Source: Cyclobacteriaceae bacterium
Lineage (GTDB): Bacteria > Bacteroidota > Bacteroidia > Cytophagales > Cyclobacteriaceae
Direction: 5' to 3'
Assembly: GCA_019638285.1 (NCBI GenBank)
Contig: JAHBUB010000030.1
Span: forward strand, 1 to 47,795
Length of the DNA stretch: 47,795 nt
Below, piece after piece: positions 18,169-29,165 of this stretch. The position numbers were made by a program, and so were the translations under genes. Position 1 is the stretch's first letter. The number at the start of each line of letters is the position of its first letter. The notes beneath the pieces were generated by a model. That model worked only from the letters and a program-made list of their open reading frames with translations. It was not told where the DNA came from and made no database searches.

Positions 18169-19830
18169 TCAAACAATTAAAAAGTTTCGCGCATCCTTAA
18201 GAGCTGTTTCAAGCCTGGCCATATCCCTGTTCTTCTCCTCGTTACTCCAATTCAATAGTGACGCCAACTCATCGATAATTGGTATTTTATATTTCAAAAC
18301 ACTTTCAAAATAAAAATACAAACGACCAGTTCTGCGTATGAAAAAATCCAAAGAGGAACATGTCATTTCTTTTTCAACACAATAACGGAGTTCTGCTTTC
18401 AGCAGCACAAGATGAATATCTTCACCACTAACTATCTGTATCTTCTTTAAAATCTTTTCTGATTGCTTTCCATAATTTTCAATTAGATAGGTCGCAATAT
18501 TGGGGTCTAATCCCAAACCTGCCATTCGTTTTTTCAATATATTCACATACCTTCTCACCTGTTTAGAGTTGGTGAGTTGGCCATCAGACAACCTGATCTT
18601 CTGGGTATAGCATTTTGACGTCTCCATTCTATGTGGATTGTTCTCAATCACCATATCTACAATCCTTTCTGCCATTTTTCTGTATCCGGTTAGTTTGCCT
18701 CCAGCGATAGAGTAAAGTCCACTCGGAGATATAAAAATCTCATCTTTACGCGAGAGTGCTGAGGCAGACTTCCCCTCTTCATGAATCAATGGACGCAGGC
18801 CTGCCCAACTAGATTCAATGTCTTCCATTTTTAGTTTCACTTGGGGAAAGTTTTCATTAATTCCCTTGATCAGGTACTGTGCATCTTCAATTGTAATCAC
18901 CACGCTGTCTATATCTCCCTGATAGTTGGTGTCAGTAGTTCCTACATAGGTAGTTCTGCCTCTCGGAATAGCGAAAATCATTCTACCATCCACAATATCA
19001 AAGTAGATGGATTGTTTAATAGGAAGTTTGTCTTTTGGTAAGACAATGTGTACTCCTTTTGTAAGATGAAGCCGCTTTCCTTCAAGTGACTTATCCATTG
19101 CACGAAGCTGATCTACCCAAGGGCCGGTAGCATTAATCACTACACGAGAATTAATAGTAAATGTTTCGTCAGAAATGAGATCGTGTACCTCTGCGCCACG
19201 CAAGCTTCCGATATCTGAATAATTAAGTTGGGCTACCTTGCAGTAATTGATAACAATAGCACCATACTTATTGGCCTTTTTAGCCACTTCAATGGTAAGT
19301 CTTGCATCGTCCGTCCTGTATTCAGCATAAAGTGCTCCCCCCTTCACATCATCCTTTTTAAGTAACGGTTCACGTCTTAAAGTTTGCTTGCGTGTAAGCA
19401 TCAACCTTCGGTCTTTGCCTGTAACACCAGCAAGCCAATCATACAATTTTAAACCCAACGAGGTCAACACGCTACCAAAGCCACGGTGTTCTCGTAATGG
19501 CAACAACATTTTTTCGGGCAAGACAAGATGTGGGGCGAGTTTGTGTATTACTGCCCGCTCACTGCCTACCTCTTTGACAAGTGCAAATTCAAATTGTTTC
19601 AAATAGCGCAGCCCACCGTGGATCAGTTTTGTAGAGCGGCTACTGGTGCCGGATGCAAAGTCATCCTTCTCTACCAGAGCCACCTTTAACCCACGGGAAG
19701 CTGCATCCAATGCGATGCCCACCCCGGTTATCCCTCCTCCTATTACCAGTACATCAAACGCATGCATCTTCAGGGATGCAATGAATCGATTTCGATCTGT
19801 GCTGGAGAAATTCATTGGTTTTTTTTGCAA
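18169..19830 (-). CDS. glpD: FAD-dependent glycerol-3-phosphate dehydrogenase
   Basis: The 553-residue protein starts with the FAD dinucleotide fold DVLVIGGGITGVGIALDAA, then VEKDDFASGTSSRSTKLIHGGLRYL, the signature of aerobic GlpD. It also shows NATGPWVDQLR, PRGRTTYVGTTDTNYQG and SIAGGKLTGYRKMAERI, and the C-terminal helical domain of the family. It oxidises glycerol-3-phosphate to dihydroxyacetone phosphate at the membrane and passes electrons to quinone. It sits 13 bases after glpK and 3 bases before the ROK kinase in the same transcript. Confidence 0.96.
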   Translation of the reverse strand: MQKKPMNFSSTDRNRFIASLKMHAFDVLVIGGGITGVGIALDAASRGLKVALVEKDDFASGTSSRSTKLIHGGLRYLKQFEFALVKEVGSERAVIHKLAPHLVLPEKMLLPLREHRGFGSVLTSLGLKLYDWLAGVTGKDRRLMLTRKQTLRREPLLKKDDVKGGALYAEYRTDDARLTIEVAKKANKYGAIVINYCKVAQLNYSDIGSLRGAEVHDLISDETFTINSRVVINATGPWVDQLRAMDKSLEGKRLHLTKGVHIVLPKDKLPIKQSIYFDIVDGRMIFAIPRGRTTYVGTTDTNYQGDIDSVVITIEDAQYLIKGINENFPQVKLKMEDIESSWAGLRPLIHEEGKSASALSRKDEIFISPSGLYSIAGGKLTGYRKMAERIVDMVIENNPHRMETSKCYTQKIRLSDGQLTNSKQVRRYVNILKKRMAGLGLDPNIATYLIENYGKQSEKILKKIQIVSGEDIHLVLLKAELRYCVEKEMTCSSLDFFIRRTGRLYFYFESVLKYKIPIIDELASLLNWSNEEKNRDMARLETALKDARNFLIV

Positions 19831-19843
19831 CTCACTAAGCTCA

Positions 19844-22053
<2,210 letters not shown>

Positions 22054-22085
22054 TTTAATTGTCCCTTAAAGTATCAATTTCAACG

Positions 22086-22117
22086 CAAACATGAAAAACC
22101 CGATAAACAATACCCAA
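22086..22117 (-). promoter_or_regulatory. Candidate -33/-7 promoter of the glp operon
   Basis: On the minus strand (C)TTG at 22117-22115, a 21-base spacer and CATGTTTG at 22093-22086 fit the Bacteroidota promoter with one mismatch in the -7 box (C for T). It lies 32 bases before ATG 22053. Confidence 0.5.
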
Positions 22118-22190
22118 GAGATATCTTTGGCTCTAAAGCAATGATTTAAGGCACTGAATTTGTTTATTTGCCTTGTAAACTAGTTTGTAG

Positions 22191-23300
22191 ATGAAATTAA
22201 GGCTTTATTCATACATACTTTTCTCTCTGTTGATATTCGATTCATGCTCTTCGGGCAAGGTTGCCTACAAACAAGGAGACTATTATCAGGCTGTTTTAAC
22301 AGCAGTACAACGGCTCAGGGCTAAACCAGATCATAAAAAATCAAAAGAGGTACTCAAACTAAGTTATCAGTTGGCTGTTGATTACCTGGAAACAGATGCA
22401 AAAAATCAAATTGAATCGAATGCCAATTTTAAGTACAAAACTGCCACTGAAAATTATGAGAAAATCAATCATCTCTATGAAGAAATACGCACCTCCCCTG
22501 GTGCTTTGCGCGTAATCCCAAACCCAGTTAACAAGTACAATGAGCTGACCACCGTAAAAGCTAAGGCAGCGGAAGAAACCTATGAAGCAGGTATTCAGGC
22601 CTTGTTAAAAAATACACGGGAAGATGCCAAGCAAGCCTATTTTCTGTTTAACGAAGCCAATACATTTTCCCCCGGCTACAGAGAGGCTATTGAAATGATT
22701 GAGCAATCAAAGTTCAACGCCACACTCAAGGTGGTAGTGCAGCCCTCATTCATTAATTATCGCGACTGGAATTTTGAACCAGTTGTTTTTGGGTATACTT
22801 CTAATCAGTTCGTTAAGTTTTATACGCCACAGCAGGCAGAAGACTCAAAACTTGAAAAAATAGATCAGTATATTAAGGTAATCGTAAATGGATATCAGGA
22901 AAGTCGCCCCGTAATCACCTCCAAGTCAGAATCTTTTTCTGACAGTGTAAAAACCGGAGAAAAAACAGTGAAGGGCGTAAAAACACCGGTCTACAGCAAA
23001 GTATCAGCTACCCTCACTACCTATACCAAAAAAATCACAGGTCGAGGTTCTATTAACCTCACTGTGACAGATGCGGTCAATCGGGTGGAACTAAAAAACT
23101 CGGATATTATAGCCGATGAAACCTGGAACGATTCCTGGGCCACTTATAAAGGAGATGTAAGGGCGCTCTCTGAAGGAAATAAAAGGCTCTGTGAGAAAAA
23201 GGAACCCTACCCTGAACGCAACTACATAGAGAACAGGGCCCGAAAAGAACTCGACAAAAAATTGAGCAATGAGTTGGGGTATTTCTACAACAAATATTAG
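22191..23300 (+). CDS. Hypothetical lipoprotein with TPR-like N-terminal half
   Basis: The 369-residue protein has a lipoprotein signal ending in LIFDSCSSGKVAYKQGDYYQ, where the cysteine is the likely lipidation site. Residues 20-180 look like helical repeats (GDYYQAVLTAVQRLRAKPDHKK, EAGIQALLKNTREDAKQAYF). The C-terminal half is mixed beta with many Ser/Thr/Lys. TPR-like lipoproteins of this sort are widespread in Bacteroidota and sit on the periplasmic face of the membranes. I do not recognise a named family. It is divergent from glpF and precedes msrA by 90 bases in the same direction. Confidence 0.85.
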   Translation: MKLRLYSYILFSLLIFDSCSSGKVAYKQGDYYQAVLTAVQRLRAKPDHKKSKEVLKLSYQLAVDYLETDAKNQIESNANFKYKTATENYEKINHLYEEIRTSPGALRVIPNPVNKYNELTTVKAKAAEETYEAGIQALLKNTREDAKQAYFLFNEANTFSPGYREAIEMIEQSKFNATLKVVVQPSFINYRDWNFEPVVFGYTSNQFVKFYTPQQAEDSKLEKIDQYIKVIVNGYQESRPVITSKSESFSDSVKTGEKTVKGVKTPVYSKVSATLTTYTKKITGRGSINLTVTDAVNRVELKNSDIIADETWNDSWATYKGDVRALSEGNKRLCEKKEPYPERNYIENRARKELDKKLSNELGYFYNKY

Positions 23301-23390
23301 TAGTCGCCAGCCAATAATGCGTATTTACACTAAACCATTTTAGTATAAGAATTGTATTGCTAGAACAGAATACATGCCACCCAAAAAACT

Positions 23391-23951
23391 ATGACGGATA
23401 CAACAAATAATACCACTGACAAAGCCATGATCACATTTGGCGCAGGGTGCTTCTGGTGTACCGAAGCGGTTTTTCTGGGTGTAAAAGGTGTGGAAAGGGT
23501 AGTTTCTGGTTATTCCGGAGGCAAAATAAAGAATCCATGTTACCGCGAAATTTGTACCGGTGCCACCGGCCATGCGGAAGTAACCCAGATTACTTACAAT
23601 CCTACTATCGTTTCCTATGAAACTATGCTGGAAATATTCTGGAATACCCATGACCCAACTACCCTCAATCAGCAAGGAGCAGATATAGGGTCTCAATATC
23701 GGTCTGTGATCTTTTATAACACCGAAAACGAGAGAATTATAGCTGAGGAATATAAAAAGCAACTGGATAAATCAGGGCTTTATAAGGGTCCTATTGTTAC
23801 AGAAATTAGCCCATTGGTTAATTTCTATACAGCCGAAGAAGACCACCAAAACTACTATGCCCTTAATCCTGACCAGGGGTATTGCCAGTACGTAATTAGG
23901 CCAAAAGTGGAGAAATTTCGTGAGAAGTTCATAGCCGAGCGTAAAGATTAA
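23391..23951 (+). CDS. msrA: Peptide-methionine (S)-S-oxide reductase MsrA
   Basis: The 186-residue protein shows the catalytic GAGCFWCTEAVF motif, the GYSGGKIKNPCYREICTGATGHAE region and QQGADIGSQYRSVIF, all diagnostic of MsrA. A resolving cysteine lies in GYCQYVI near the C-terminus. It reduces the S epimer of methionine sulfoxide in proteins, with electrons from thioredoxin. There is no signal peptide, so it is cytoplasmic. A terminator lies 120 bases downstream. Confidence 0.96.
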   Translation: MTDTTNNTTDKAMITFGAGCFWCTEAVFLGVKGVERVVSGYSGGKIKNPCYREICTGATGHAEVTQITYNPTIVSYETMLEIFWNTHDPTTLNQQGADIGSQYRSVIFYNTENERIIAEEYKKQLDKSGLYKGPIVTEISPLVNFYTAEEDHQNYYALNPDQGYCQYVIRPKVEKFREKFIAERKD

Positions 23952-24277
23952 GACACCCTTTCAAAAAAAAATGATTTTTATTTAAGAAATCAGCAACCTA
24001 ACCCAGCATCGTCCGTATTCATACTTAGAGCAGAGCAATTCTTCTCATAGGTTTAGGTTTAGGTACAGAGAACCCCTCCAACAAACGAGGGGTTTTTTGT
24101 TTTTTAGCCCTCCATTATATTCCCCGTGACAAGCGTGCTTATCGGATTCTGGCTAACACAATCCCACCAGCCCTGAGAAAGTGAGTAGGAACGAAGGACC
24201 AGGATGACGACCTCTTTCTTTCTCTCCCACTACAAATTACTTATCGTTATCTTTAACAGATTATTTTTAAACACTGA
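23952..24277 (+). other. Intergenic region with terminator and repeat-like segment
   Basis: The 326 bases between msrA and the antiporter hold the terminator at 24071-24094, a GGTTTA tandem just before it (TAGGTTTAGGTTTAGG), and a segment at about 24186-24215 that resembles in reverse complement the CCTTCGTCC repeats at the right end of the window. A 25-codon frame at 24204-24281 ends inside the antiporter start codon. Confidence 0.5.
24071..24094 (+). terminator. Intrinsic terminator downstream of msrA
   Basis: AACCCCTC (24071-24078) and GAGGGGTT (24087-24094) form an 8-bp stem with an 8-base loop, followed by TTTTGTTTTTT. Confidence 0.85.
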
Positions 24278-25762
24278 ATGAGCTTAACAATCGAGAACAT
24301 ACTCCTTATTGGTTCCATTTTGCTTTTTGTAAGCATTGTAGCAGGAAAAACTTCCTACAGGTTTGGAGTTCCCACTCTTATCCTATTCTTAGCCATTGGG
24401 ATGCTTGCAGGGTCTGAAGGAATTGGGGGTATCCTATTCAACGATCCCAAGCTGGCTCAATTCATCGGCATCATCTCACTCAACTTTATCTTATTTTCTG
24501 GCGGTCTTGATACCAGTTGGGCTACTGTAAAGCCCATCATGAAGAAAGGATTCATGCTCTCTACGGTGGGGGTACTACTCACTGCTTTGTCTTTGGGCAC
24601 ATTCGTCTGGTTTATTACCGATTTTACCATTTACGAAAGCATGTTACTGGGCTCCATTGTCTCCTCCACAGATGCAGCCGCTGTATTCTCCATACTTCGC
24701 TCCAAAAGCCTTGCGCTCAAGACCAACTTGCGGCCTACCCTGGAGCTGGAAAGTGGAAGTAACGACCCCATGGCATACGTACTTACCATCGCGTTTCTCT
24801 CTTTGGTTGTCAATCAGGACAAAAGTCTGTTGTCCATCATTCCAATGTTTCTGCAACAAATGATATTGGGGGGGCTTGCCGGATTTCTCTTTGGCAAACT
24901 GAGTAAATTAATCATCAATCGCATTCATCTCGACTTTGAAGGACTATACCCGGTACTCGTGATAGCACTTATGTTCATCACATTTTCTGCTACCGATTCT
25001 GTAGGCGGAAATGGATTTCTCGCGATCTACATCTGTGCCGTATACCTGGGCAATCAGGACCTCATCCATAAAAAGACTATCCTGAAAATGTTTGACGGTT
25101 TGGCCTGGCTGATGCAAATTGTACTCTTCCTTACCCTGGGACTGCTGGTCTACCCTCAAGATATCTTCCCTGTAATGGGAGTAGGACTGCTCATCTCTAT
25201 ATTTCTTATTTTGGTGGCAAGGCCTTTGAGTGTTTTTCTCAGTCTATTGCCGTTTAAATTAAGATTGAATAATCGTCTCTATATTTCCTGGGTAGGACTG
25301 CGGGGCGCTGTGCCAATTGTATTTGCCACCTATCCCTTGCTGGCTGGCATTGATAAGGCAGGAATGATTTTTAACATCGTTTTTTTTATTTCCGTGACCT
25401 CCGTATTGATTCAAGGCACTACTCTTTCCGTTCTTGCCAAGTGGCTGCATGTAGCGCTTCCTGAAAAAGTAAAACCACTTGATCCTACAGACCTGCTACT
25501 TGTAGAACACCCCAAAACTACCTTAACAGAAATAGATATTTTGGACAACAGTTATCCCATTAACAAGAAAATCGTAGATCTTAATTTCCCTCGAACTGCT
25601 ATCATTGCCATGATCAAACGCAATGAAAAATACATCACTCCACACGGATCTACCATTATTGAGGCCAACGACAAGCTTATTGTTCTGGCCAACACTCCCA
25701 AAGGTATCGACCAGGTATATGAGATATTGAGGATAAAAAAAGAGCATGAGCCGGTTGATTGA
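24278..25762 (+). CDS. Potassium/proton antiporter (CPA1, NhaP2/CvrA-like)
   Basis: The 494-residue protein has about 12 membrane spans with CPA motifs: GKTSYRFGVPTLILFLAIGML, the SSTDAAAVFSILRS ion-site region, and ELESGSNDPMAYVLTIAF with the acidic transport residue. The last ~80 residues form a TrkA-C (RCK-C) domain (DNSYPINKKIVDLNFPRTA, IIEANDKLIVLANTPKG) that binds small ligands to gate transport. This two-part plan is that of the bacterial K+/H+ antiporters. It would expel K+ in exchange for protons. It has no co-transcribed neighbour. Confidence 0.93.
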   Translation: MSLTIENILLIGSILLFVSIVAGKTSYRFGVPTLILFLAIGMLAGSEGIGGILFNDPKLAQFIGIISLNFILFSGGLDTSWATVKPIMKKGFMLSTVGVLLTALSLGTFVWFITDFTIYESMLLGSIVSSTDAAAVFSILRSKSLALKTNLRPTLELESGSNDPMAYVLTIAFLSLVVNQDKSLLSIIPMFLQQMILGGLAGFLFGKLSKLIINRIHLDFEGLYPVLVIALMFITFSATDSVGGNGFLAIYICAVYLGNQDLIHKKTILKMFDGLAWLMQIVLFLTLGLLVYPQDIFPVMGVGLLISIFLILVARPLSVFLSLLPFKLRLNNRLYISWVGLRGAVPIVFATYPLLAGIDKAGMIFNIVFFISVTSVLIQGTTLSVLAKWLHVALPEKVKPLDPTDLLLVEHPKTTLTEIDILDNSYPINKKIVDLNFPRTAIIAMIKRNEKYITPHGSTIIEANDKLIVLANTPKGIDQVYEILRIKKEHEPVD

Positions 25763-26056
25763 CTTCTACTATTTTATCAAGTCAATTGGAATAGTAATTT
25801 ATCATTTCAATTGGCCTCAGAATGACATGCCTCTACTCAAAAATAATTAACAGTATAGAATTCACTTATACTCTTAAGAGGAAAATACAGCGCTACGCAC
25901 AGCCACTATCGGGCAAATTTTAAATGTTAGAATAATATGTGTTTTCTTTATAATTAAAAAATCCAATATCAAAATAATATGTTAGCTTATACATGGGTAA
26001 TTCTTGGATTTGTTGTTGAGTTTAAAAATAGAAGTAGATTTTAAATCGTTAAAAGT
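25763..26056. other. Intergenic region, no gene seen
   Basis: About 294 AT-rich bases. An 8-bp inverted repeat ATTGACTT/AAGTCAAT (25758-25765 and 25779-25786) spans the antiporter stop and could be a weak terminator, although no T run follows. A short CTCAGAATGACATG segment resembles ends of dispersed repeats common in this phylum. Nothing else is recognised. Confidence 0.5.
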
Positions 26057-26452
26057 ATGCCAAGTGTTTTAATTGAAGTTCGAAAAGAGTACAGTAAAGA
26101 GCAAGAAATAAAAATTATAGATGCGGTACATTCTGCATTACAAACAGCATTTAAAATTCTTCCAACTGATAAAAATGTTAGATTGATTGTCCATCCACCG
26201 CACCGATTTGCTTGCCCACTGGATAAAAATAATCCCGAATACTACACGTATATAAGCATAGATGCTTTTAGCGGGCGATCCATAGGGGCCAAAAGAAATC
26301 TATACAAAACCATTGTTGATAACTTAGAAATTTTAGGAATTCCAAAAGACCACGTGGATGTCCTTCTCAGAGAATCTTCTGCGGAAAACTGGGGGCTGCA
26401 TGGAGGGCAAGTCGCAAGTGAAGTGGTCTTAGGCTATAAGATTGATGTATAA
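26057..26452 (+). CDS. Tautomerase-superfamily protein
   Basis: The 131-residue protein begins MPSVLIEVRKEYSKEQEIKI, placing a proline directly after the initiator methionine, as needed for the catalytic N-terminal Pro of the 4-oxalocrotonate tautomerase/MSAD superfamily. It has the beta-alpha-beta pattern repeated twice (VRLIVHPPH then YTYISIDAFSGRS). The length of 131 fits fused-dimer members. These enzymes tautomerise or hydrolyse small keto acids; the substrate is unknown. It stands alone, with long AT-rich flanks on both sides. Confidence 0.8.
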   Translation: MPSVLIEVRKEYSKEQEIKIIDAVHSALQTAFKILPTDKNVRLIVHPPHRFACPLDKNNPEYYTYISIDAFSGRSIGAKRNLYKTIVDNLEILGIPKDHVDVLLRESSAENWGLHGGQVASEVVLGYKIDV

Positions 26453-26788
26453 ATTTCAAATTGGTATTTCGGTTACAAAGGTTGCACAGTAATCCAAGTT
26501 GTTTGACCAAGACTTAAACTCGAAAATTTAATAAGAATTAGGATTTCCATTCTAATCCTATTTAGGCTGAACCAATCCACGAATTAGCATATAACATTGA
26601 GAAAGTTTCCTTGCGAGAGACCCCTTTTTGTTATTCAATTCCCTTATAATCCTCTTTCTACATTAATAATGGCCTAATCGGAAGAGTAATAAGCCGAGTT
26701 TGACAAATGCTTTCCTGACATTCTTTAATATCTGAAATATTATTGAACTTAGTAAGAATTATTGGTATCACCTGAGAATATCCACTAG
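26453..26788. other. Intergenic region before the signalling block
   Basis: The 336 bases hold a 7-bp hairpin, TAGGATT...AATCCTA, about 85 bases after the tautomerase stop, and no convincing promoter or gene. A TTTG in GAGTTTGACAAATG could be a -33 element, but no matching -7 box follows. Confidence 0.4.
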
Positions 26789-28297
26789 ATGAACAGTAAT
26801 TTCGCGAGAACACTTATCAATAATATTGATGCAGGTATCATTATCACAGATCTTGACTTCAAAATCAGGTTGATTAATCAGGTTGCGTTGAATCTTGCTA
26901 TAGAAGTTACAGGGAAAACTCTGAGTAAAGGGGATGACATACGAACACTATTAAAAAATCTGGAAAAAAAATATATTAAAAGCTTACTTGCCAAAATAGC
27001 CTCAAGTAAGGACTCAGAGAGAACTTTTTTTAATTTAGCTACAAACACAGGAGGAGAATTATTCCTTGACCTCAATATCATCCCTATCCGGAATCAGGAT
27101 AACCAACAAGATCACTATGAGTTTATAATCAACGACATTACACAGCAGAAACTATTTGAAACCAAATTGGTTAACCAAGCTAAAAACATAAGTAACTTTA
27201 TTGAAAAGGCTCATGCCATTATCATTGGCGTAGATACACGTGGATACATCACAGAATGGAATGAATTTGCATCAGTTACCACAGGTTATAAAAAAAATGA
27301 TGTGTATGCATTAAAGCTAGTTGATAAACTCATTCCAGAAGAGCACAGAAGCAGGGTTAATAAAATTATTGAAAGGGTCATCCATAAAAAAAATAACAGC
27401 AATTATGAAATCTCTATTTGCACGAATGATCAATCTCACAAAATAGTTCTTTTGGGTATCACGCAACGACTCTCCGCCACTGGAGAAGTGATAGGTGCCA
27501 CTTTAATGGGACAGGACATTACAGAGTTATCTCAATACCGGCAATCACTAGAGCGAAAAGTAGAAGAAAGAACAAAGGATTTGGAACAGTCTATCGGAAA
27601 AGAAAAGGAAGTACTCGAAATGAAAAATAGGTTTATTTCAATCGCCTCTCATGAATTCCGAACTCCATTGGATTCCATCCAATACAACGCAGCAGATATC
27701 AAGAAAAATAAAACGATTCAGAAGTCCAGAAGGCTTTTAGCACGAATCAATGAAATTGAGAAGCACGCCCAGCGGATGACGTTATTGTTGGATGATGTGC
27801 TCACCTACAATAAAAGCGAGCCTGGCAAGATAAATTTGATCTTGCATTCTATTAATCTTCCTGAGTTCCTGAATAAAACATCTGAAGAAGTTTATCTAAG
27901 CACTAAACAAACACATGTCATCAAAAAAGAATTCTTCAACTTACCAAAGTTTATAAATACTGACGAAAAACTTTTAAGGAATATTCTTATCAATCTCCTT
28001 ACCAATGCCATTAAGTACTCCCCCGGGAAAAATCATGTTTCATTAGTAGCAAAAGGAACTGAAGAACAATTAGAAATTGATATCCGAGATAATGGCATAG
28101 GTATACCTATGGGGGATCTCCCAAACATTTTTGAACCGTTCAATCGGAGTATATCAGCTGGTTCCATTCCTGGAACAGGATTAGGACTATCTATTGTTAA
28201 AAGAGCCATCGGTTTACTAAAAGGTAGTATTAAAGTAGATAGTCAAGTAAATTTGGGTACCGAGGTATCCATCACTATTCCCTTGACAATAAAATGA
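26789..28297 (+). CDS. Cytoplasmic PAS-PAS histidine kinase (HisKA type)
   Basis: The 502-residue protein has no signal peptide or membrane span. Two PAS domains (about 5-118 and 130-245) precede a coiled coil and a HisKA dimerisation helix with phospho-acceptor His288 in FISIASHEFRTP. The HATPase_c domain shows the N box (NLLTNAIKYSPG), G1 (DNGIGIPMGD) and G2 (GTGLGLSIVKRA). It would sense an internal signal, such as redox or a small ligand, and phosphorylate the regulator encoded immediately downstream, whose ATG overlaps its stop codon (ATGA). HisKA kinases usually pair with OmpR-type regulators, so the NarL-type partner is notable. Confidence 0.92.
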   Translation: MNSNFARTLINNIDAGIIITDLDFKIRLINQVALNLAIEVTGKTLSKGDDIRTLLKNLEKKYIKSLLAKIASSKDSERTFFNLATNTGGELFLDLNIIPIRNQDNQQDHYEFIINDITQQKLFETKLVNQAKNISNFIEKAHAIIIGVDTRGYITEWNEFASVTTGYKKNDVYALKLVDKLIPEEHRSRVNKIIERVIHKKNNSNYEISICTNDQSHKIVLLGITQRLSATGEVIGATLMGQDITELSQYRQSLERKVEERTKDLEQSIGKEKEVLEMKNRFISIASHEFRTPLDSIQYNAADIKKNKTIQKSRRLLARINEIEKHAQRMTLLLDDVLTYNKSEPGKINLILHSINLPEFLNKTSEEVYLSTKQTHVIKKEFFNLPKFINTDEKLLRNILINLLTNAIKYSPGKNHVSLVAKGTEEQLEIDIRDNGIGIPMGDLPNIFEPFNRSISAGSIPGTGLGLSIVKRAIGLLKGSIKVDSQVNLGTEVSITIPLTIK

Positions 28298-28968
28298 AAC
28301 CCGATAATAAGATAAAAGTATTGCTAACCGATGATCACAAATTAATTCGTGAAGGTATCGAAGCCATGCTTTCCAATACACCCGACATAGAAGTAATCGG
28401 CTCAGTGGGTTCTGGAGAAGATGCCGTAAATTATGTAAGGGAAAAAAGACCTGACGTAGTATTGATGGATATTGTAATGGGTGGCATGTCGGGTATCGAG
28501 GCTACCAGATGGATAAAAGACTTAGACCCAAGCATCAAAATACTGTTGGTAACAATGGAAATTAGCAAAGAATATGTTTCTGCAGGTATAAAGTCCGGTG
28601 TCGATGGGTATTTGCCCAAAGACATCGACAAGAAAATGCTGGTGGATGCCATTAAACAGGTGAGCCGCGGGGAGCGGTATTTTAATGAAGCCATCATGAA
28701 ACTCGTTTTTGAAGAGTTTTATACCCATGAAAAGCTAAAAAGCCCAATCAATAAACTACCCAATGACTTAACCAAAAGAGAATTTGAAATACTTGGTTTG
28801 GTAGCCTCCGGAAAAACCAATAAGGAATTAGCAGAAATGTTATTTATCAGTATAAAGACTGTAGAGACCCATAAGACCCATATCCTGGAAAAACTCAACT
28901 TGAAGAATACGAATGAATTGATCAAATATGCGATCAAACACAAGATCATTTCCATTGATAGCTTGTAA
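28294..28968 (+). CDS. NarL/FixJ-family response regulator
   Basis: The 224-residue protein has an N-terminal receiver with acidic pair DD (LTDDHKLIREG), phospho-acceptor Asp59 in VVLMDIVMGGMSG, and Lys in YLPKDIDKK. A LuxR-type helix-turn-helix is at the C-terminus (LTKREFEILGLVASGKTNKE, FISIKTVETHKTHILEKLNL). It is a DNA-binding transcription factor coupled translationally (ATGA overlap) to the upstream kinase, so the two form a two-component pair. Its targets are unknown; the PD40 gene 197 bases downstream is a candidate. Confidence 0.95.
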   Translation: MKPDNKIKVLLTDDHKLIREGIEAMLSNTPDIEVIGSVGSGEDAVNYVREKRPDVVLMDIVMGGMSGIEATRWIKDLDPSIKILLVTMEISKEYVSAGIKSGVDGYLPKDIDKKMLVDAIKQVSRGERYFNEAIMKLVFEEFYTHEKLKSPINKLPNDLTKREFEILGLVASGKTNKELAEMLFISIKTVETHKTHILEKLNLKNTNELIKYAIKHKIISIDSL

Positions 28969-28985
28969 CCCCTTTAAATATATCA

Positions 28986-28995
28986 GGGTATACCC
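28986..28995. repeat. 10-bp palindrome downstream of the first regulator
   Basis: GGGTATACCC is a perfect palindrome 17 bases after the regulator stop. It is followed about 60 bases on by two copies of GGCCTTTTT 21 bases apart. It could be an operator for the PD40 gene or part of a terminator; neither is shown. Confidence 0.35.
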
Positions 28996-29165
28996 CGAGG
29001 CCTCTTTAAAGCAGCTTTCATTTTAATTAGAATAAAAGAAGAATAACGGCCTTTTTGGTTCGGAATAGGCCTTTTTCCTGATTTAATCAAAATCAGATTT
29101 CCCCTGATGTAAACGAGTCAAGGTCTCCTGACATTTGATCTATCATTCAACTAAACAACAAGGAT

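Noticed and set aside
22163-22170. TTTATTTG as -7 box of the lipoprotein gene at 22191
   Set aside because: The second base does not match TAnnTTTG and no -33 element lies at the right distance.
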